From an uncultured Peptoniphilus sp. (lineage in GTDB: Bacteria; Bacillota; Clostridia; Tissierellales; Peptoniphilaceae), in NCBI GenBank assembly GCA_902488455.1, contig CABTWG010000001.1:1-64000 (forward strand): a stretch of DNA of 64,000 nt. Direction: 5' to 3'. A model generated the notes under the pieces. That model was not told the DNA's origin, searched no databases, and saw only the letters and a list, made by a program, of their open reading frames with translations. Below, one piece after another: positions 50,773 to 59,786 of this stretch. The first letter of the stretch is position 1. Each line of letters opens with the position of its first letter. The position numbers were made by a program, and so were the translations under genes.

Positions 50773-52034
50773 TTTTTAAAAATATAAGGCTAGTAGATCC
50801 TGCAAATGGAAGAGACTTTGTAACAGATGTAGAAATTTCTGACGGAAAGATCATATCCATCGAAAAGACCAATAAGACTGGAATAGATATGATGGGAAAA
50901 ATCATGGCACCAGGATTTATAGATGCCCATGTTCACTTTAGAGATCCAGGTCAAACTGAAAAAGAAGATATAGAAACAGGCTCTATGGCTGCAGCTAGAG
51001 GAGGATTCACATCAGTAATCTGCATGGCAAATACAAGACCAGTGATGGATTCAAAAGAACTCATAGAAGATTTTGTCAAAAGAGCATCTGAATTAAAGAT
51101 AAATGTCTACACAGTTTCTGCTCTTACAAAGGGCTTTAAAGGATCTGAAATTGTAAATATGGAAGAGAATTTAGAAGCTGGAGCAGTAGCCTTCACCGAC
51201 GACGGAATCCCAGATATGAGAACAGACATTGTAAAAGCTGCAATGGAAAAGGCGAAGGACCTTGACGCTGTCATATCCTTTCATGAAGAAGATCCAAGCC
51301 TTATAAAAGAAAATGGAGTAAATCACGGCAAAGTCTCCGAAGAATTAAATATCTACGGAAGTCCAAGGACAGCAGAAGATGTAATGGTGGCTAGGGATGG
51401 AGCACTATCTCTATATACTGGAGCAAAGGTTGTAATTCAACATATTTCTTCTGGAGTAAGCGTGGACCTGGTTAGATTTTATAAATCACATGGAGCAAGA
51501 CTCTATGCAGAAGTAACTCCACACCACTTCACTTTAACAGAAGATGCGGTGTTAGAACATGGAACTCGTGCAAAGATGAATCCGCCACTTAGAACGGAAG
51601 AAGATAGAGAAAAAATCTTAAAGGGAATCGCAGATGGAACCATCGATATGATTGCAACTGACCACGCACCTCACACCAAGGAGGAAAAGGACAGAGAAAT
51701 CACAAAGGCTCCAAGTGGAATAACAGGACTTGAAACATCATTTTCTCTTGCGAATATGCATCTTTTAAAAAAAGGAATTATAGATCTAAAGAAACTTGTT
51801 GAAATTATGAGTACAAATGCGGCGAGACTTTATAATCTTCCTGGAGGAGAAATAAAGGTTGGAGAAGAATCTGACTTTGTAATCTTCGATACGACGACAA
51901 AATGGAAATTTGAAGATAGCCTATCCAAATCAAGTAACACTCCATTCTTAAATGAAGAGATGGAAGGAAAAATTTGGATGAGTTTTGCAAAGGGCGAAAT
52001 TGCATATATTGATAAGGATTTAAAAATAGATTAA
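50769..52034 (+). CDS. pyrC: Dihydroorotase
   Basis: Pyrimidine synthesis enzyme closing carbamoyl aspartate, 421 residues, type I form. Metal-binding DAHVHFRDPGQTEKED, AFTDDGIP (the second site), a His in SFHEED, and ATDHAPHTKEEKD are all present, so it appears active. It is the only pyrimidine gene in the window. Its overlap with tyrS puts it under the tyrosine T-box. Confidence 0.95.
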   Translation: MIFKNIRLVDPANGRDFVTDVEISDGKIISIEKTNKTGIDMMGKIMAPGFIDAHVHFRDPGQTEKEDIETGSMAAARGGFTSVICMANTRPVMDSKELIEDFVKRASELKINVYTVSALTKGFKGSEIVNMEENLEAGAVAFTDDGIPDMRTDIVKAAMEKAKDLDAVISFHEEDPSLIKENGVNHGKVSEELNIYGSPRTAEDVMVARDGALSLYTGAKVVIQHISSGVSVDLVRFYKSHGARLYAEVTPHHFTLTEDAVLEHGTRAKMNPPLRTEEDREKILKGIADGTIDMIATDHAPHTKEEKDREITKAPSGITGLETSFSLANMHLLKKGIIDLKKLVEIMSTNAARLYNLPGGEIKVGEESDFVIFDTTTKWKFEDSLSKSSNTPFLNEEMEGKIWMSFAKGEIAYIDKDLKID

Positions 52035-52070
52035 AAAAATTATTTAATCAAATAAATTTCAAAAATATAA

Positions 52071-52100
52071 AAGGAAGGTTTCGCGACCTTCCTTTTTTTA
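52071..52100 (+). terminator. Terminator after pyrC (possibly bidirectional)
   Basis: AAGGAAGGT-TTCGCG-ACCTTCCTT with a T-run on the plus strand. A-rich DNA on the left side also gives a usable U-rich tail for the convergent Crp gene. Confidence 0.9.
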
Positions 52101-52799
52101 TGAGCTGACAATATTTTCTAAGACGTCCATCTTCCTGATAAGTATATTTCCCTTAGGAAGAAGTCTTACGATCTTTGCCTTTTCAAATTGATTTAGTTTT
52201 CTTGAGATGGTTTCTCTTGTTACGCCAGAATAAAATCCAAGTTCCTCTCTATTTATATTTAAGTCTAGGAGGATTCCGTCCTTAGTAACCTTGCCATATA
52301 GATTTGCAAAGTTTATAAGAAGTTTCGCAACCTTCATGTCTGCGTTGATTCCAGAGAGAATATCCACAAGGGATTCGGACTTTCTAATTCTTTCGTAACA
52401 TTGTTCTATTAAAACCATTAAAAAATCATAATTTTTAAGAAGCACATTTCTAAAATCTTCAGAAGAAATTTTGATAATTAGAGAGTCTGCAAGACATACT
52501 GCGTTGTAGACATATTTATCGCCGGAAAGAATATTAAGACCACCTACGAAATCTCCAGAAGTGAAGATATACATAATCTGCTCTCTACCATCGGTAAGAG
52601 GCATGGAAAGTTTGAAAACTCCTTCATGAAGGATGAACATTACATCGGCAGGATGACCAGAAGTAAATATGGTCTCACCCTTTTTTACATATTGAGCCTC
52701 AAGAGACGAACTCATCATCGATAGTTCTTCCTCTGAGAGCATCTGAAGCATAGGGATATCTTTGCTATCTATTTTTCTATTATTGAGTAGTATATCCAT
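52098..52799 (-). CDS. Crp/Fnr family transcriptional regulator
   Basis: A 233-residue regulator. The N-terminal cyclic-nucleotide-binding fold is about 15-130 (GETIFTSGHPADVMFILHEG), with a dimerisation helix, and the C-terminal Crp-type helix-turn-helix is about 165-225 (NINREELGFYSGVTRETISR). There is no N-terminal four-cysteine cluster, so it is not an Fnr-type oxygen sensor. The ligand is unknown. Divergent from the cytX gene 129 bases away. Confidence 0.9.
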   Translation of the reverse strand: MDILLNNRKIDSKDIPMLQMLSEEELSMMSSSLEAQYVKKGETIFTSGHPADVMFILHEGVFKLSMPLTDGREQIMYIFTSGDFVGGLNILSGDKYVYNAVCLADSLIIKISSEDFRNVLLKNYDFLMVLIEQCYERIRKSESLVDILSGINADMKVAKLLINFANLYGKVTKDGILLDLNINREELGFYSGVTRETISRKLNQFEKAKIVRLLPKGNILIRKMDVLENIVSS

Positions 52800-52881
52800 A
52801 AAGATCTCCTTTATATATTTAAAATTATTTCGATAACCTCATTATTTTCTAGCTTATCACCTAAATGAAATATCTTCAAGG

Positions 52882-52910
52882 TTGAAAAATGAAAAGAGCT
52901 AAATTATAAT
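52882..52910 (+). promoter_or_regulatory. Sigma-A promoter for cytX
   Basis: TTGAAA, 17-base spacer, TATAAT. A near-consensus promoter in the intergenic region shared with the Crp-family gene. Confidence 0.85.
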
Positions 52911-52928
52911 TATTTAAGAGGTGAAGAA

Positions 52929-54110
52929 ATGACAAAAAATTCAGAACATGCACTGATTTGGTTCGGAGCAGGGGTCTCCATTGCAGAAATTTTAACTGGA
53001 ACCTACTATGCCTCACTTGGACTAAAAAACGGAGCATATGCAATATTACTAGGCCATTTAATAGGCTTTATTTTTATGTACTTAGCAGGATATATTTCTG
53101 AGAGAAGTGGAAAATCTTCTATGGAAACTGTAAAGATAACCTTCGGTAAAAAAGGTGGAATATTATTCGCGATCTTAAACGTCATTCAACTTGCAGGATG
53201 GACAGCAATCATGATTTACGACGGAGCACTATCTGCTAACGAACTTTTAAATTACGGAAGTGGAACATGGGCAGTGGTAATAGGAGTTTTGATTATTATT
53301 TGGATAGTAGTAGGCGTAACGTCCTTAAAATGGATAAACACAATTGCTATGACTCTACTATTTGTGCTAACACTTATCCTAAGTAGATATGTATTCTCAG
53401 GAAATGCTGCAGGAGCAATGGGTGACGCAATAAGTTTCGGAGCTGCAGTAGAACTTGGAGCAGCAATGCCACTATCATGGATACCAGTTATAGGGGACTA
53501 CACTATGAACTCAGAAAAGAAAAAGATAGGCGCGCTAGTTGCAGCAGGAGTCTATACCATAGTAAGTATATGGATGCAGTTCATCGGACTTGGAGCAGCC
53601 ATATATGCAGGAGAAACAGATATATCCCTTGTGATGATTAAGGCGGGCATAGGCACCATTGGACTATTAATAGTAGTGCTTTCTACAGTTACCACCACAT
53701 TTCTCGACGCATATTCAGCAGGAATTTCATCTAAGAGTATATTTAAAAGATTAAACGCAAAAGTCGTTGGAGTCGTAGTTACGATCCTTGGAATGATCCT
53801 AGCGATGGTCTACAATATGGACGACATCACAGGATTTCTCTATTTAATTGGATCAGTCTTTGCACCTATGACGGCAGTCTTAATTGCAGACCAACTCTTA
53901 CTTAAATCAAAATATATAAGATATGATTTTGAGTTCAGTCATCTGTTAGCATGGGCTATAGGATTTATAATTTACAGAAGGCTTCTCGCAAGAGACTTTT
54001 ATCTAGGAGTTACATTTGTAAATATACTGATAACCATAGTAATAACAGTAGTTCTAAATCGAATTGGACTAATAATTAAAAAATCCAACAAGAGAATAGA
54101 AGGAAGATAA
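52929..54110 (+). CDS. cytX: CytX-type nucleobase/hydroxymethylpyrimidine transporter
   Basis: A 393-residue NCS1-family (cytosine/purine permease) protein with about 12 membrane helices. WFGAGVSIAEILTGTYYA near the start and PLSWIPVIGDYT in the middle match CytX, a putative hydroxymethylpyrimidine transporter of thiamine metabolism. No thiamine riboswitch or thi genes are adjacent, so the substrate is by family only. GAGGTGAAG precedes the ATG. Terminator downstream. Confidence 0.85.
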   Translation: MTKNSEHALIWFGAGVSIAEILTGTYYASLGLKNGAYAILLGHLIGFIFMYLAGYISERSGKSSMETVKITFGKKGGILFAILNVIQLAGWTAIMIYDGALSANELLNYGSGTWAVVIGVLIIIWIVVGVTSLKWINTIAMTLLFVLTLILSRYVFSGNAAGAMGDAISFGAAVELGAAMPLSWIPVIGDYTMNSEKKKIGALVAAGVYTIVSIWMQFIGLGAAIYAGETDISLVMIKAGIGTIGLLIVVLSTVTTTFLDAYSAGISSKSIFKRLNAKVVGVVVTILGMILAMVYNMDDITGFLYLIGSVFAPMTAVLIADQLLLKSKYIRYDFEFSHLLAWAIGFIIYRRLLARDFYLGVTFVNILITIVITVVLNRIGLIIKKSNKRIEGR

Positions 54111-54115
54111 TTTTT

Positions 54116-54142
54116 AATAGAGCCGAAAGGTTCTATTTTTTT
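54116..54142 (+). terminator. Terminator of cytX
   Basis: AATAGAGCC-GAAA-GGTTCTATT (one GU pair) and T7. Confidence 0.9.
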
Positions 54143-54179
54143 ATAAATTTTAAGAACGTGAATATAAAATTAAATTTAA

Positions 54180-54219
54180 TACAAAAAATAAAAAGCAGGC
54201 TACTTATCATGAGCCTGCT
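54180..54219 (-). terminator. Terminator for the minus-strand ABC exporter
   Basis: AGCAGGCT/AGCCTGCT stem with a ten-base loop. Only the minus strand has a T-rich tail (TTTTATTTTTT), so it serves the exporter, with the palindrome at 54228-54404 inside its 3' untranslated region. Confidence 0.8.
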
Positions 54220-54227
54220 AATAGAGT

Positions 54228-54404
54228 GTAGTCAAAATCCAAAAACGCTTTTCCGACTGCAGAAATTGATAAATTCTAAATCTCATAATCCTGCAAATCG
54301 CAAACTCGCTAACGCTCAAACAGTGCGATTTGCGGGCGGATTATTTCGATTTGAATTTCTTGCAATTTCTTTCGTACGTAACGCTTCCTTTTGGATTTTG
54401 CTAC
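54228..54404. repeat. ~177-bp imperfect palindrome (MITE-like element or giant hairpin)
   Basis: The two halves are imperfect reverse complements. Outermost, GTAGTCAAAATCCAAAA mirrors TTTTGGATTTTGCTAC; next, AGAAATTGATAAATTCTAAA mirrors a similar block at 54341-54372; innermost, CTGCAAATCGCA (54291-54302) pairs with TGCGATTTGCGG (54324-54335). Three AAATTTCC-type repeats follow at 54410-54430. It fills the gap between cytX and the exporter and codes nothing supportable. Confidence 0.82.
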
Positions 54405-54451
54405 TTTGTAAATTTCCAAATTTCCAAATTGAAGAATGAGCTTGCTTAAAT

Positions 54452-56053
54452 TTAAATTCTTATAATTTCATCCGCTTTCTTCGTGAAGTCTTCTCTGTGG
54501 GTGATGGATACTATTGTGATATTTTCTTCTTTTGCAAAAGCTATAATATCTCTTACGAAATTTTCGCTGGTAGCTTCGTCAAGAGCACTGGTAGGTTCGT
54601 CAAGAAGTAGAAGGTCTGGTTTTCTTATAAGCATCCTTGCAATTGAAATTCTCTGTTTTTCTCCACCACTTACATTTTCTCCTCTTTCATCGATTACAAA
54701 ATCTAAACCCTTTTGTAAAACCAAGTTCTTAAGTTGGCAAACTTCGATAACCTTGTTTAACTCCTCGTCGCTAAAATTATCTCCAAGGGTTATATTTTCC
54801 CTAATTGATTTATTTACAGTAAAAGGCCTTTGATCTACCTGCATGATATTGTCATAGATGGCAGCTGATGAAATCTCAGAGATATCATTTCCATTTATCA
54901 AAACTTCTACATCTTTATTATCTACGAACTTAGAAATAATATTGTAGATGGTAGATTTACCCTTTCCACTTTCGCCGACAATGGCATAGACTTTTCCTCT
55001 ATTTAAAGTAAAATCAACATCTTCTAGGATTGTTCTCTCACCAAAGGAATATCCACTAGATTTAAACGTAAGATTTTCAAATGAACTGCCTGCACTTAGC
55101 ATAGGTTTATTGAAATCTAACTGAGGAAGTTCTAATAGATTTTCATTCTTCTTTAGAAGTTCGTCGGCAACTTTTTTCTTGCTTATAAGATCTCCAAGGA
55201 ATGTAATCGGTTCAGTTAGTGCTCCTGCAATAGAAAGAATCGCAACAAGTTGTCCAACGGTCATAGTGCCTCTAAGTACAAATATTAAAGAAATAACCAC
55301 AGTTGCAAATGGCATAATATTGTTTGCAAAGACATATACATCTGAGTAGAGAGCTATTTGTACTGCAAGCTTTTTGGAAGCTTTGTACTTTTCATCTAGG
55401 ATATCTTTATATTCATCGAAGAAATACTCTTCTTTTTTAAGTTGTTTTACAGTCCTTGCTCCTTCCATGGTCTCTATGATTTGTGAATTTTCTTTTCCAG
55501 AGATGGCTTGGAGCTCAACGCTATATTCTGCAATTTTCTTAGAAGTTATCTTAGAAACGAGCATACCGATTAATACACAAAATAGTGCAAATATACTTAC
55601 ATAATAATTGTAGTAAGTAATAAGACCTATGGTTATTATAAATTGTGTCGCCATCATAAAGGTTGTAACTGTGGATAGAGAGTACATCTCAGATATACGT
55701 TCTGTATCACTGGTGATGGAAGTTAGCACGTCTCCAGATTTAAATTTCGAAATATCTATGTAGTCCAGTTTAAAAAGATTGGAAAATAAATTCTTTCTAA
55801 TTTGAAAAGAACCGGTTTGAATGATAATTCTTAGATAGTATTGAAAAGCGAAACTTACTATTAAAAATGCTACTAAAAGTATAACGAATTTGATGGACAG
55901 ATCCTTTATAAGATGTACTTCGTTAGAAGTAACTGCGTCGACGATTTTTTGAATCATAAAAGCACTTAGAACAGCGCCGATAGAATTCATCATTCCAGTT
56001 ATGATTGCAATGATTTGAGTCTTTTTTATTTCTGAAAAGTGTTTATTAAACAT
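54452..56053 (-). CDS. ABC transporter, fused permease and ATPase (exporter type)
   Basis: A 533-residue half-transporter. Six membrane helices lie in about residues 10-290. The ATPase domain (about 325-533) has Walker A GESGKGKST, signature NVSGGEKQR, Walker B LLLLDEPTSALD and the switch His in SITHRED. Such proteins form homodimers or heterodimers. No partner half is adjacent, so homodimer is likely. The substrate is unknown. AGGAGGAG precedes the ATG; the next gene is divergent. Confidence 0.92.
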   Translation of the reverse strand: MFNKHFSEIKKTQIIAIITGMMNSIGAVLSAFMIQKIVDAVTSNEVHLIKDLSIKFVILLVAFLIVSFAFQYYLRIIIQTGSFQIRKNLFSNLFKLDYIDISKFKSGDVLTSITSDTERISEMYSLSTVTTFMMATQFIITIGLITYYNYYVSIFALFCVLIGMLVSKITSKKIAEYSVELQAISGKENSQIIETMEGARTVKQLKKEEYFFDEYKDILDEKYKASKKLAVQIALYSDVYVFANNIMPFATVVISLIFVLRGTMTVGQLVAILSIAGALTEPITFLGDLISKKKVADELLKKNENLLELPQLDFNKPMLSAGSSFENLTFKSSGYSFGERTILEDVDFTLNRGKVYAIVGESGKGKSTIYNIISKFVDNKDVEVLINGNDISEISSAAIYDNIMQVDQRPFTVNKSIRENITLGDNFSDEELNKVIEVCQLKNLVLQKGLDFVIDERGENVSGGEKQRISIARMLIRKPDLLLLDEPTSALDEATSENFVRDIIAFAKEENITIVSITHREDFTKKADEIIRI

Positions 56054-56190
56054 ATTCTCCTCCTATATTAATATTTTTTATGTAAACATTTTCTATATTT
56101 GATTTTACCATATATATACTTATATAACACATAAATTTAACAAAAATAAAAAATTCAAGATAAATTTTGAAACTAAAAACAATAATATTT

Positions 56191-56249
56191 TTGTAACAAA
56201 TTGCATGTTATTTTGAATTATTGTAACAAATGTTAGACTGTGTTAGAAT
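56191..56249 (+). promoter_or_regulatory. Promoter with paired TTGTAACAA sites (nickel/peptide operon)
   Basis: TTGTAACAAAT occurs at 56191 and 56221, exactly 30 bases apart. The second copy overlaps a -35 (TTGTAA 56221-56226), with a 17-base spacer and an extended -10, TGTTAGAAT, at 56241-56249. TTGTAACAA is itself a dyad, so the pair looks like an operator for a dimeric repressor. Confidence 0.65.
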
Positions 56250-56267
56250 TTTAAATAGGAGGTAATT

Positions 56268-57914
56268 ATGAAAAAAATATTTAAAAAATTATCTATTTTA
56301 TTATTATTTACATTAATTCTTACTGCTTGTGGCAAAAAGGATGATGAAAATAAAGCTGTAAATGATAAGAACAATGTAGAGACAGAAAGTTTACATAATA
56401 AGGACGAGCTTGTACTAGGTTTTGGGACTGAACCGGACAAAGGTTGGGACCCTATCCATGGCTCTGGCCACTACGGAACTTCTATTTTCCAATCAGCTCT
56501 TTTAAAGAGAGACATTGATCTAAATATCGTTCCTGATCTTGCGAAATCTTATGAACTTTCAGAAGACAAGAAAACTATTCTAGTTGAACTTAAAGATGAT
56601 TTGAAATTCTCAGATGGTTCAGATTTAACTGCAAGTGATGTAGCTTTTACTTACAATCTTGCTAAGAAGGAAGGAACTCCTGGAGTTAATTTAACTAGGC
56701 TTGTAGATGCTGTTGCAACAGATGATAAACACGTAGAGATTCATCTAAATGAACCAGATATTTCATTTACATCTTCAATGTGTTCACTTGCGATCGTACC
56801 AGAAAAATCCTATGGTCCTGACTATGGAAAGAATCCTATCGGTTCCGGTCCATTTAAGCTTGTGGAATGGAAGGTTGGTCAACAACTAATAGTTGAACCA
56901 AACGAATACTACATCGGAGAAAAAGTTCCTTTCAAGAAGATTACATTTTTATTCTTTAAGGACCAAGACCAAGCTCTTGCCACTGCAAAATCTGGTGACT
57001 GCGATGTAATTAGAATCCCTATTACTGCAAAGCACACAGAATTCCCAGGGTTCCACACTGAATCTATAAAGACCGTGGACAATAGAGGGATATCTCTTCC
57101 AACTGTGCCATCTACTGGTGAATTTACAGGAGATAAATCCATCGTCCAAGGCGCACCTATTGGTAACGACGTTACTTCTGATATAAATATTAGACGTGCC
57201 CTTGATATCGCTATGGATAGAGAAGAAATGATCGAAACCATTCTTGATGGAGAAGGTACTCCTGCATATTCTATCGCTGACGGACTTCCATGGTTTAACG
57301 ATAAGACCATTGAAGAAAATGATGGCGACATAGAAAAAGCTAAGAAGATTCTAGACGATGCAGGTTGGGTAGAAGGCTCTGATGGAATTAGAGAAAAAGA
57401 CGGCGTAAAAGCTAAGTTCGACCTCTACTACGCATACCAAGATCGTGAAGACATAGCAGTTTATTTCTGCGACCAAGCGAAAAAAATTGGAATCGAAATT
57501 AATCCATTTTTTGGAGATTGGGATTTCGTAACTCCACATATGTATTCAGACGCAGTTCTATTCGGTTGGGGAGGATACGATCCACTTGAAATGTTCTACA
57601 GCTATTCATCTCAGTATAGGGGAGTTGAATACTACAATTCAAACTTCTATTCAAATAAAAAAGTTGACGAATATTTTGAAAAGGGATTATCTTCAGACAC
57701 TGTTGAAGAGTTAAATGAAAACTTCAAACTTGCTCAATGGGACGGAGAAACTGGTCTTTCTGCTAAGGGAGACTGCCCATGGGTTTGGCTTGTAAATGAA
57801 AATCACGTCTACTTAATAAGAGATGGACTTGATATAGGAAGACAAAAGATTCAACCACATGGTGGTGGATGGCCAATGTTAGATACCATTTCAAATTGGA
57901 AATGGACTAAATAA
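56268..57914 (+). CDS. Nickel/peptide ABC transporter substrate-binding lipoprotein
   Basis: A 548-residue SBP_bac_5 family protein, in the group that binds peptides, nickel or metallophores. Lipobox LILTACGKK marks Cys as the lipid site. Family signatures include DLAKSYELSEDKKTILVEL, FSDGSDLTASDVAFTYN, and NPIGSGPFKLVEWKVGQQLI. The ligand cannot be assigned from sequence. AGGAGGTAATT precedes the ATG. First of five genes that form a complete importer. Confidence 0.9.
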   Translation: MKKIFKKLSILLLFTLILTACGKKDDENKAVNDKNNVETESLHNKDELVLGFGTEPDKGWDPIHGSGHYGTSIFQSALLKRDIDLNIVPDLAKSYELSEDKKTILVELKDDLKFSDGSDLTASDVAFTYNLAKKEGTPGVNLTRLVDAVATDDKHVEIHLNEPDISFTSSMCSLAIVPEKSYGPDYGKNPIGSGPFKLVEWKVGQQLIVEPNEYYIGEKVPFKKITFLFFKDQDQALATAKSGDCDVIRIPITAKHTEFPGFHTESIKTVDNRGISLPTVPSTGEFTGDKSIVQGAPIGNDVTSDINIRRALDIAMDREEMIETILDGEGTPAYSIADGLPWFNDKTIEENDGDIEKAKKILDDAGWVEGSDGIREKDGVKAKFDLYYAYQDREDIAVYFCDQAKKIGIEINPFFGDWDFVTPHMYSDAVLFGWGGYDPLEMFYSYSSQYRGVEYYNSNFYSNKKVDEYFEKGLSSDTVEELNENFKLAQWDGETGLSAKGDCPWVWLVNENHVYLIRDGLDIGRQKIQPHGGGWPMLDTISNWKWTK

Positions 57915-57927
57915 ATAGGAGGGGAAG

Positions 57928-58905
57928 ATGGCTAAAAAAGTACTAAAACAAATAACTTACTTCATTTGTTTACTAATCTTTGTAACATTTATATCTTTTC
58001 TTTTGATGGACATCTCCCCTATTGATCCCGTCTCTGCTTTTGCGAGGAGCAGAGGCGTGGGTCTTACACCTGAAATGAGAGAGAAACTTATAAGAGAATG
58101 GGGACTTGACCTTCCATTTTTAAAAAGATACTGGATTTGGATAAACCACCTCGTAAGAGGAGATCTTGGAATTTCAAATATATACGGAAGACCTGTAATG
58201 GAAATAATAAGAAGAGGTTTCAAATCATCAATCATGCTTATGAGCTTTGCCTGGATTATTCAAGGAATATTTGGATTATTTTTAGGAATTGTAGCAGGTT
58301 CAAACGAAGGAAGCTTAAAGGATAGATCTATAAAATTATATGCAATTATTTTGGCATCCACACCACAGTTTTGGGTTGGAATGCTTATGATTATAATATT
58401 TTCAATTAAGCTAGGACTATTTCCAGCGTCAATGGGAACTCCAATAGGCGTGCTTGAAAAAGATATTTCCATCGCAGATAGGCTCTACCATATGCTTCTT
58501 CCTGGAATCACTCTTGCTCTAGTTGGAATTTCAAATATCGCCCTTCACACTAGACAAAAGGTCATAGACGTTATGAACTCTGAGTATGTTCTCTATGCAT
58601 ATTCAAGAGGAATAGGAAAGAGAAGGATAATAAATAGTTACGCCTTAAAAAATATGATTCTTCCAGGACTTACTATTCAATTTACATACTTCAGCGAACT
58701 TTTCTCTGGAGCAGTCCTTGCAGAAAGTGTATTTAACTATCCTGGACTTGGAAATCTCACAGTAGAGGCAGGACTTAGAGGAGACGTGCCACTACTACTT
58801 GGACTGGTTCTATTCAGTATGATATTTGTCTATGTCGGAAATAGACTTTGTGATCTAATGTACTTGATCTTGGATCCTAGAATAAGGAGGCAAAATGAAG
58901 ATTAA
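57928..58905 (+). CDS. ABC importer permease (NikB/OppB type)
   Basis: A 325-residue permease with six helices, and the N-terminal helix and short extracytoplasmic part typical of the DppB/OppB/NikB group. The conserved loop that contacts the ATPase is seen as SEYVLYAYSRGIGKRRII, and the C-terminal EAA-like FNYPGLGNLTVEAGL. AGGAGGGGAAG precedes the ATG. It overlaps the next permease gene by 11 bases. Confidence 0.92.
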   Translation: MAKKVLKQITYFICLLIFVTFISFLLMDISPIDPVSAFARSRGVGLTPEMREKLIREWGLDLPFLKRYWIWINHLVRGDLGISNIYGRPVMEIIRRGFKSSIMLMSFAWIIQGIFGLFLGIVAGSNEGSLKDRSIKLYAIILASTPQFWVGMLMIIIFSIKLGLFPASMGTPIGVLEKDISIADRLYHMLLPGITLALVGISNIALHTRQKVIDVMNSEYVLYAYSRGIGKRRIINSYALKNMILPGLTIQFTYFSELFSGAVLAESVFNYPGLGNLTVEAGLRGDVPLLLGLVLFSMIFVYVGNRLCDLMYLILDPRIRRQNED

Positions 58906-59782
58906 TTCAAAAACTATTAGAGATAGCCTGCTTAAAGAAAGAGAAGTTGAATACAAGGATGAAGTGAGTAGAAGAAGAGTATGGATGATGATCATCATGA
59001 TTTTAACAGCATCATTTATTCTCTATGTATACATCCACGGATCACTTATAGATGAAGAGGCTCTTTCTTCAAACTTTAGAGAAAAACTAATGGGTCCATC
59101 AAAGGAGCATATCTTCGGAACAGATCATGCAGGACGGGACATGTACCTTAGAACCATAAAAGGTCTCGCAACTTCAATTAAAGTTGGATTCATAGGAACT
59201 TTGGCAAGCTTTGTAATCTCGATATTTTTCTGTATCCTACTTGTAATTGGAAAAGAAAAGACTGACACAGTTGTAAATTTCCTAATCGATGGATTCTTAT
59301 CAGTACCTCATATGATGTTTTTAATTCTTATCTCTGTTGCTGTTAGCAGGGGGATAAAAGGAGTTATAATCGGACTTGCTCTTACACACTGGACTGGACT
59401 TACGAGGATTCTCCGATCAGAAATATTAGAACTTATGGAAGAAAATTATATAAATATTTCAAAAGCCATGGGAAAGAGCAATTTCTATATTTTTAAGAAT
59501 CATATCTTTCCTCATATACTTCCACAGATAGTGGTGGGGCTTGTACTATTATTCCCACATGCAATTCTCCATGAAGCCGGGATAACATTTTTAGGATTTG
59601 GACTTTCACTTTCAACTCCAGCGATAGGAATAATTCTACAAGAGAGTATGAAGTATATAACCACTGGTCATATCTATCTTGCACTATTTCCTGGACTTAT
59701 GCTCGTATTCCTGGTTCTATGTGTAAATAGGCTAGGTGAGAATCTAAAAAGTTTCTTAGATCCAAATGAAATTCACAGGTGA
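58895..59782 (+). CDS. ABC importer permease (NikC/OppC type)
   Basis: A 295-residue permease. The domain begins HIFGTDHAGRDMYLR, a classic DppC/NikC motif, and ends with HEAGITFLGFGLSLSTPAIGIIL; the ATPase coupling loop is YINISKAMGKSNFYI. It pairs with the preceding gene. GGAGG precedes the ATG. Its stop is four bases before the ATPase start. Confidence 0.92.
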   Translation: MKINSKTIRDSLLKEREVEYKDEVSRRRVWMMIIMILTASFILYVYIHGSLIDEEALSSNFREKLMGPSKEHIFGTDHAGRDMYLRTIKGLATSIKVGFIGTLASFVISIFFCILLVIGKEKTDTVVNFLIDGFLSVPHMMFLILISVAVSRGIKGVIIGLALTHWTGLTRILRSEILELMEENYINISKAMGKSNFYIFKNHIFPHILPQIVVGLVLLFPHAILHEAGITFLGFGLSLSTPAIGIILQESMKYITTGHIYLALFPGLMLVFLVLCVNRLGENLKSFLDPNEIHR

Positions 59783-59786
59783 TGCT

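Noticed and set aside
54158..54439. 93-codon ORF on the plus strand (MNIKLNLIQK...)
   Set aside because: It runs through a terminator hairpin and then the long palindrome. It has no ribosome site and its peptide is a product of the repeat.
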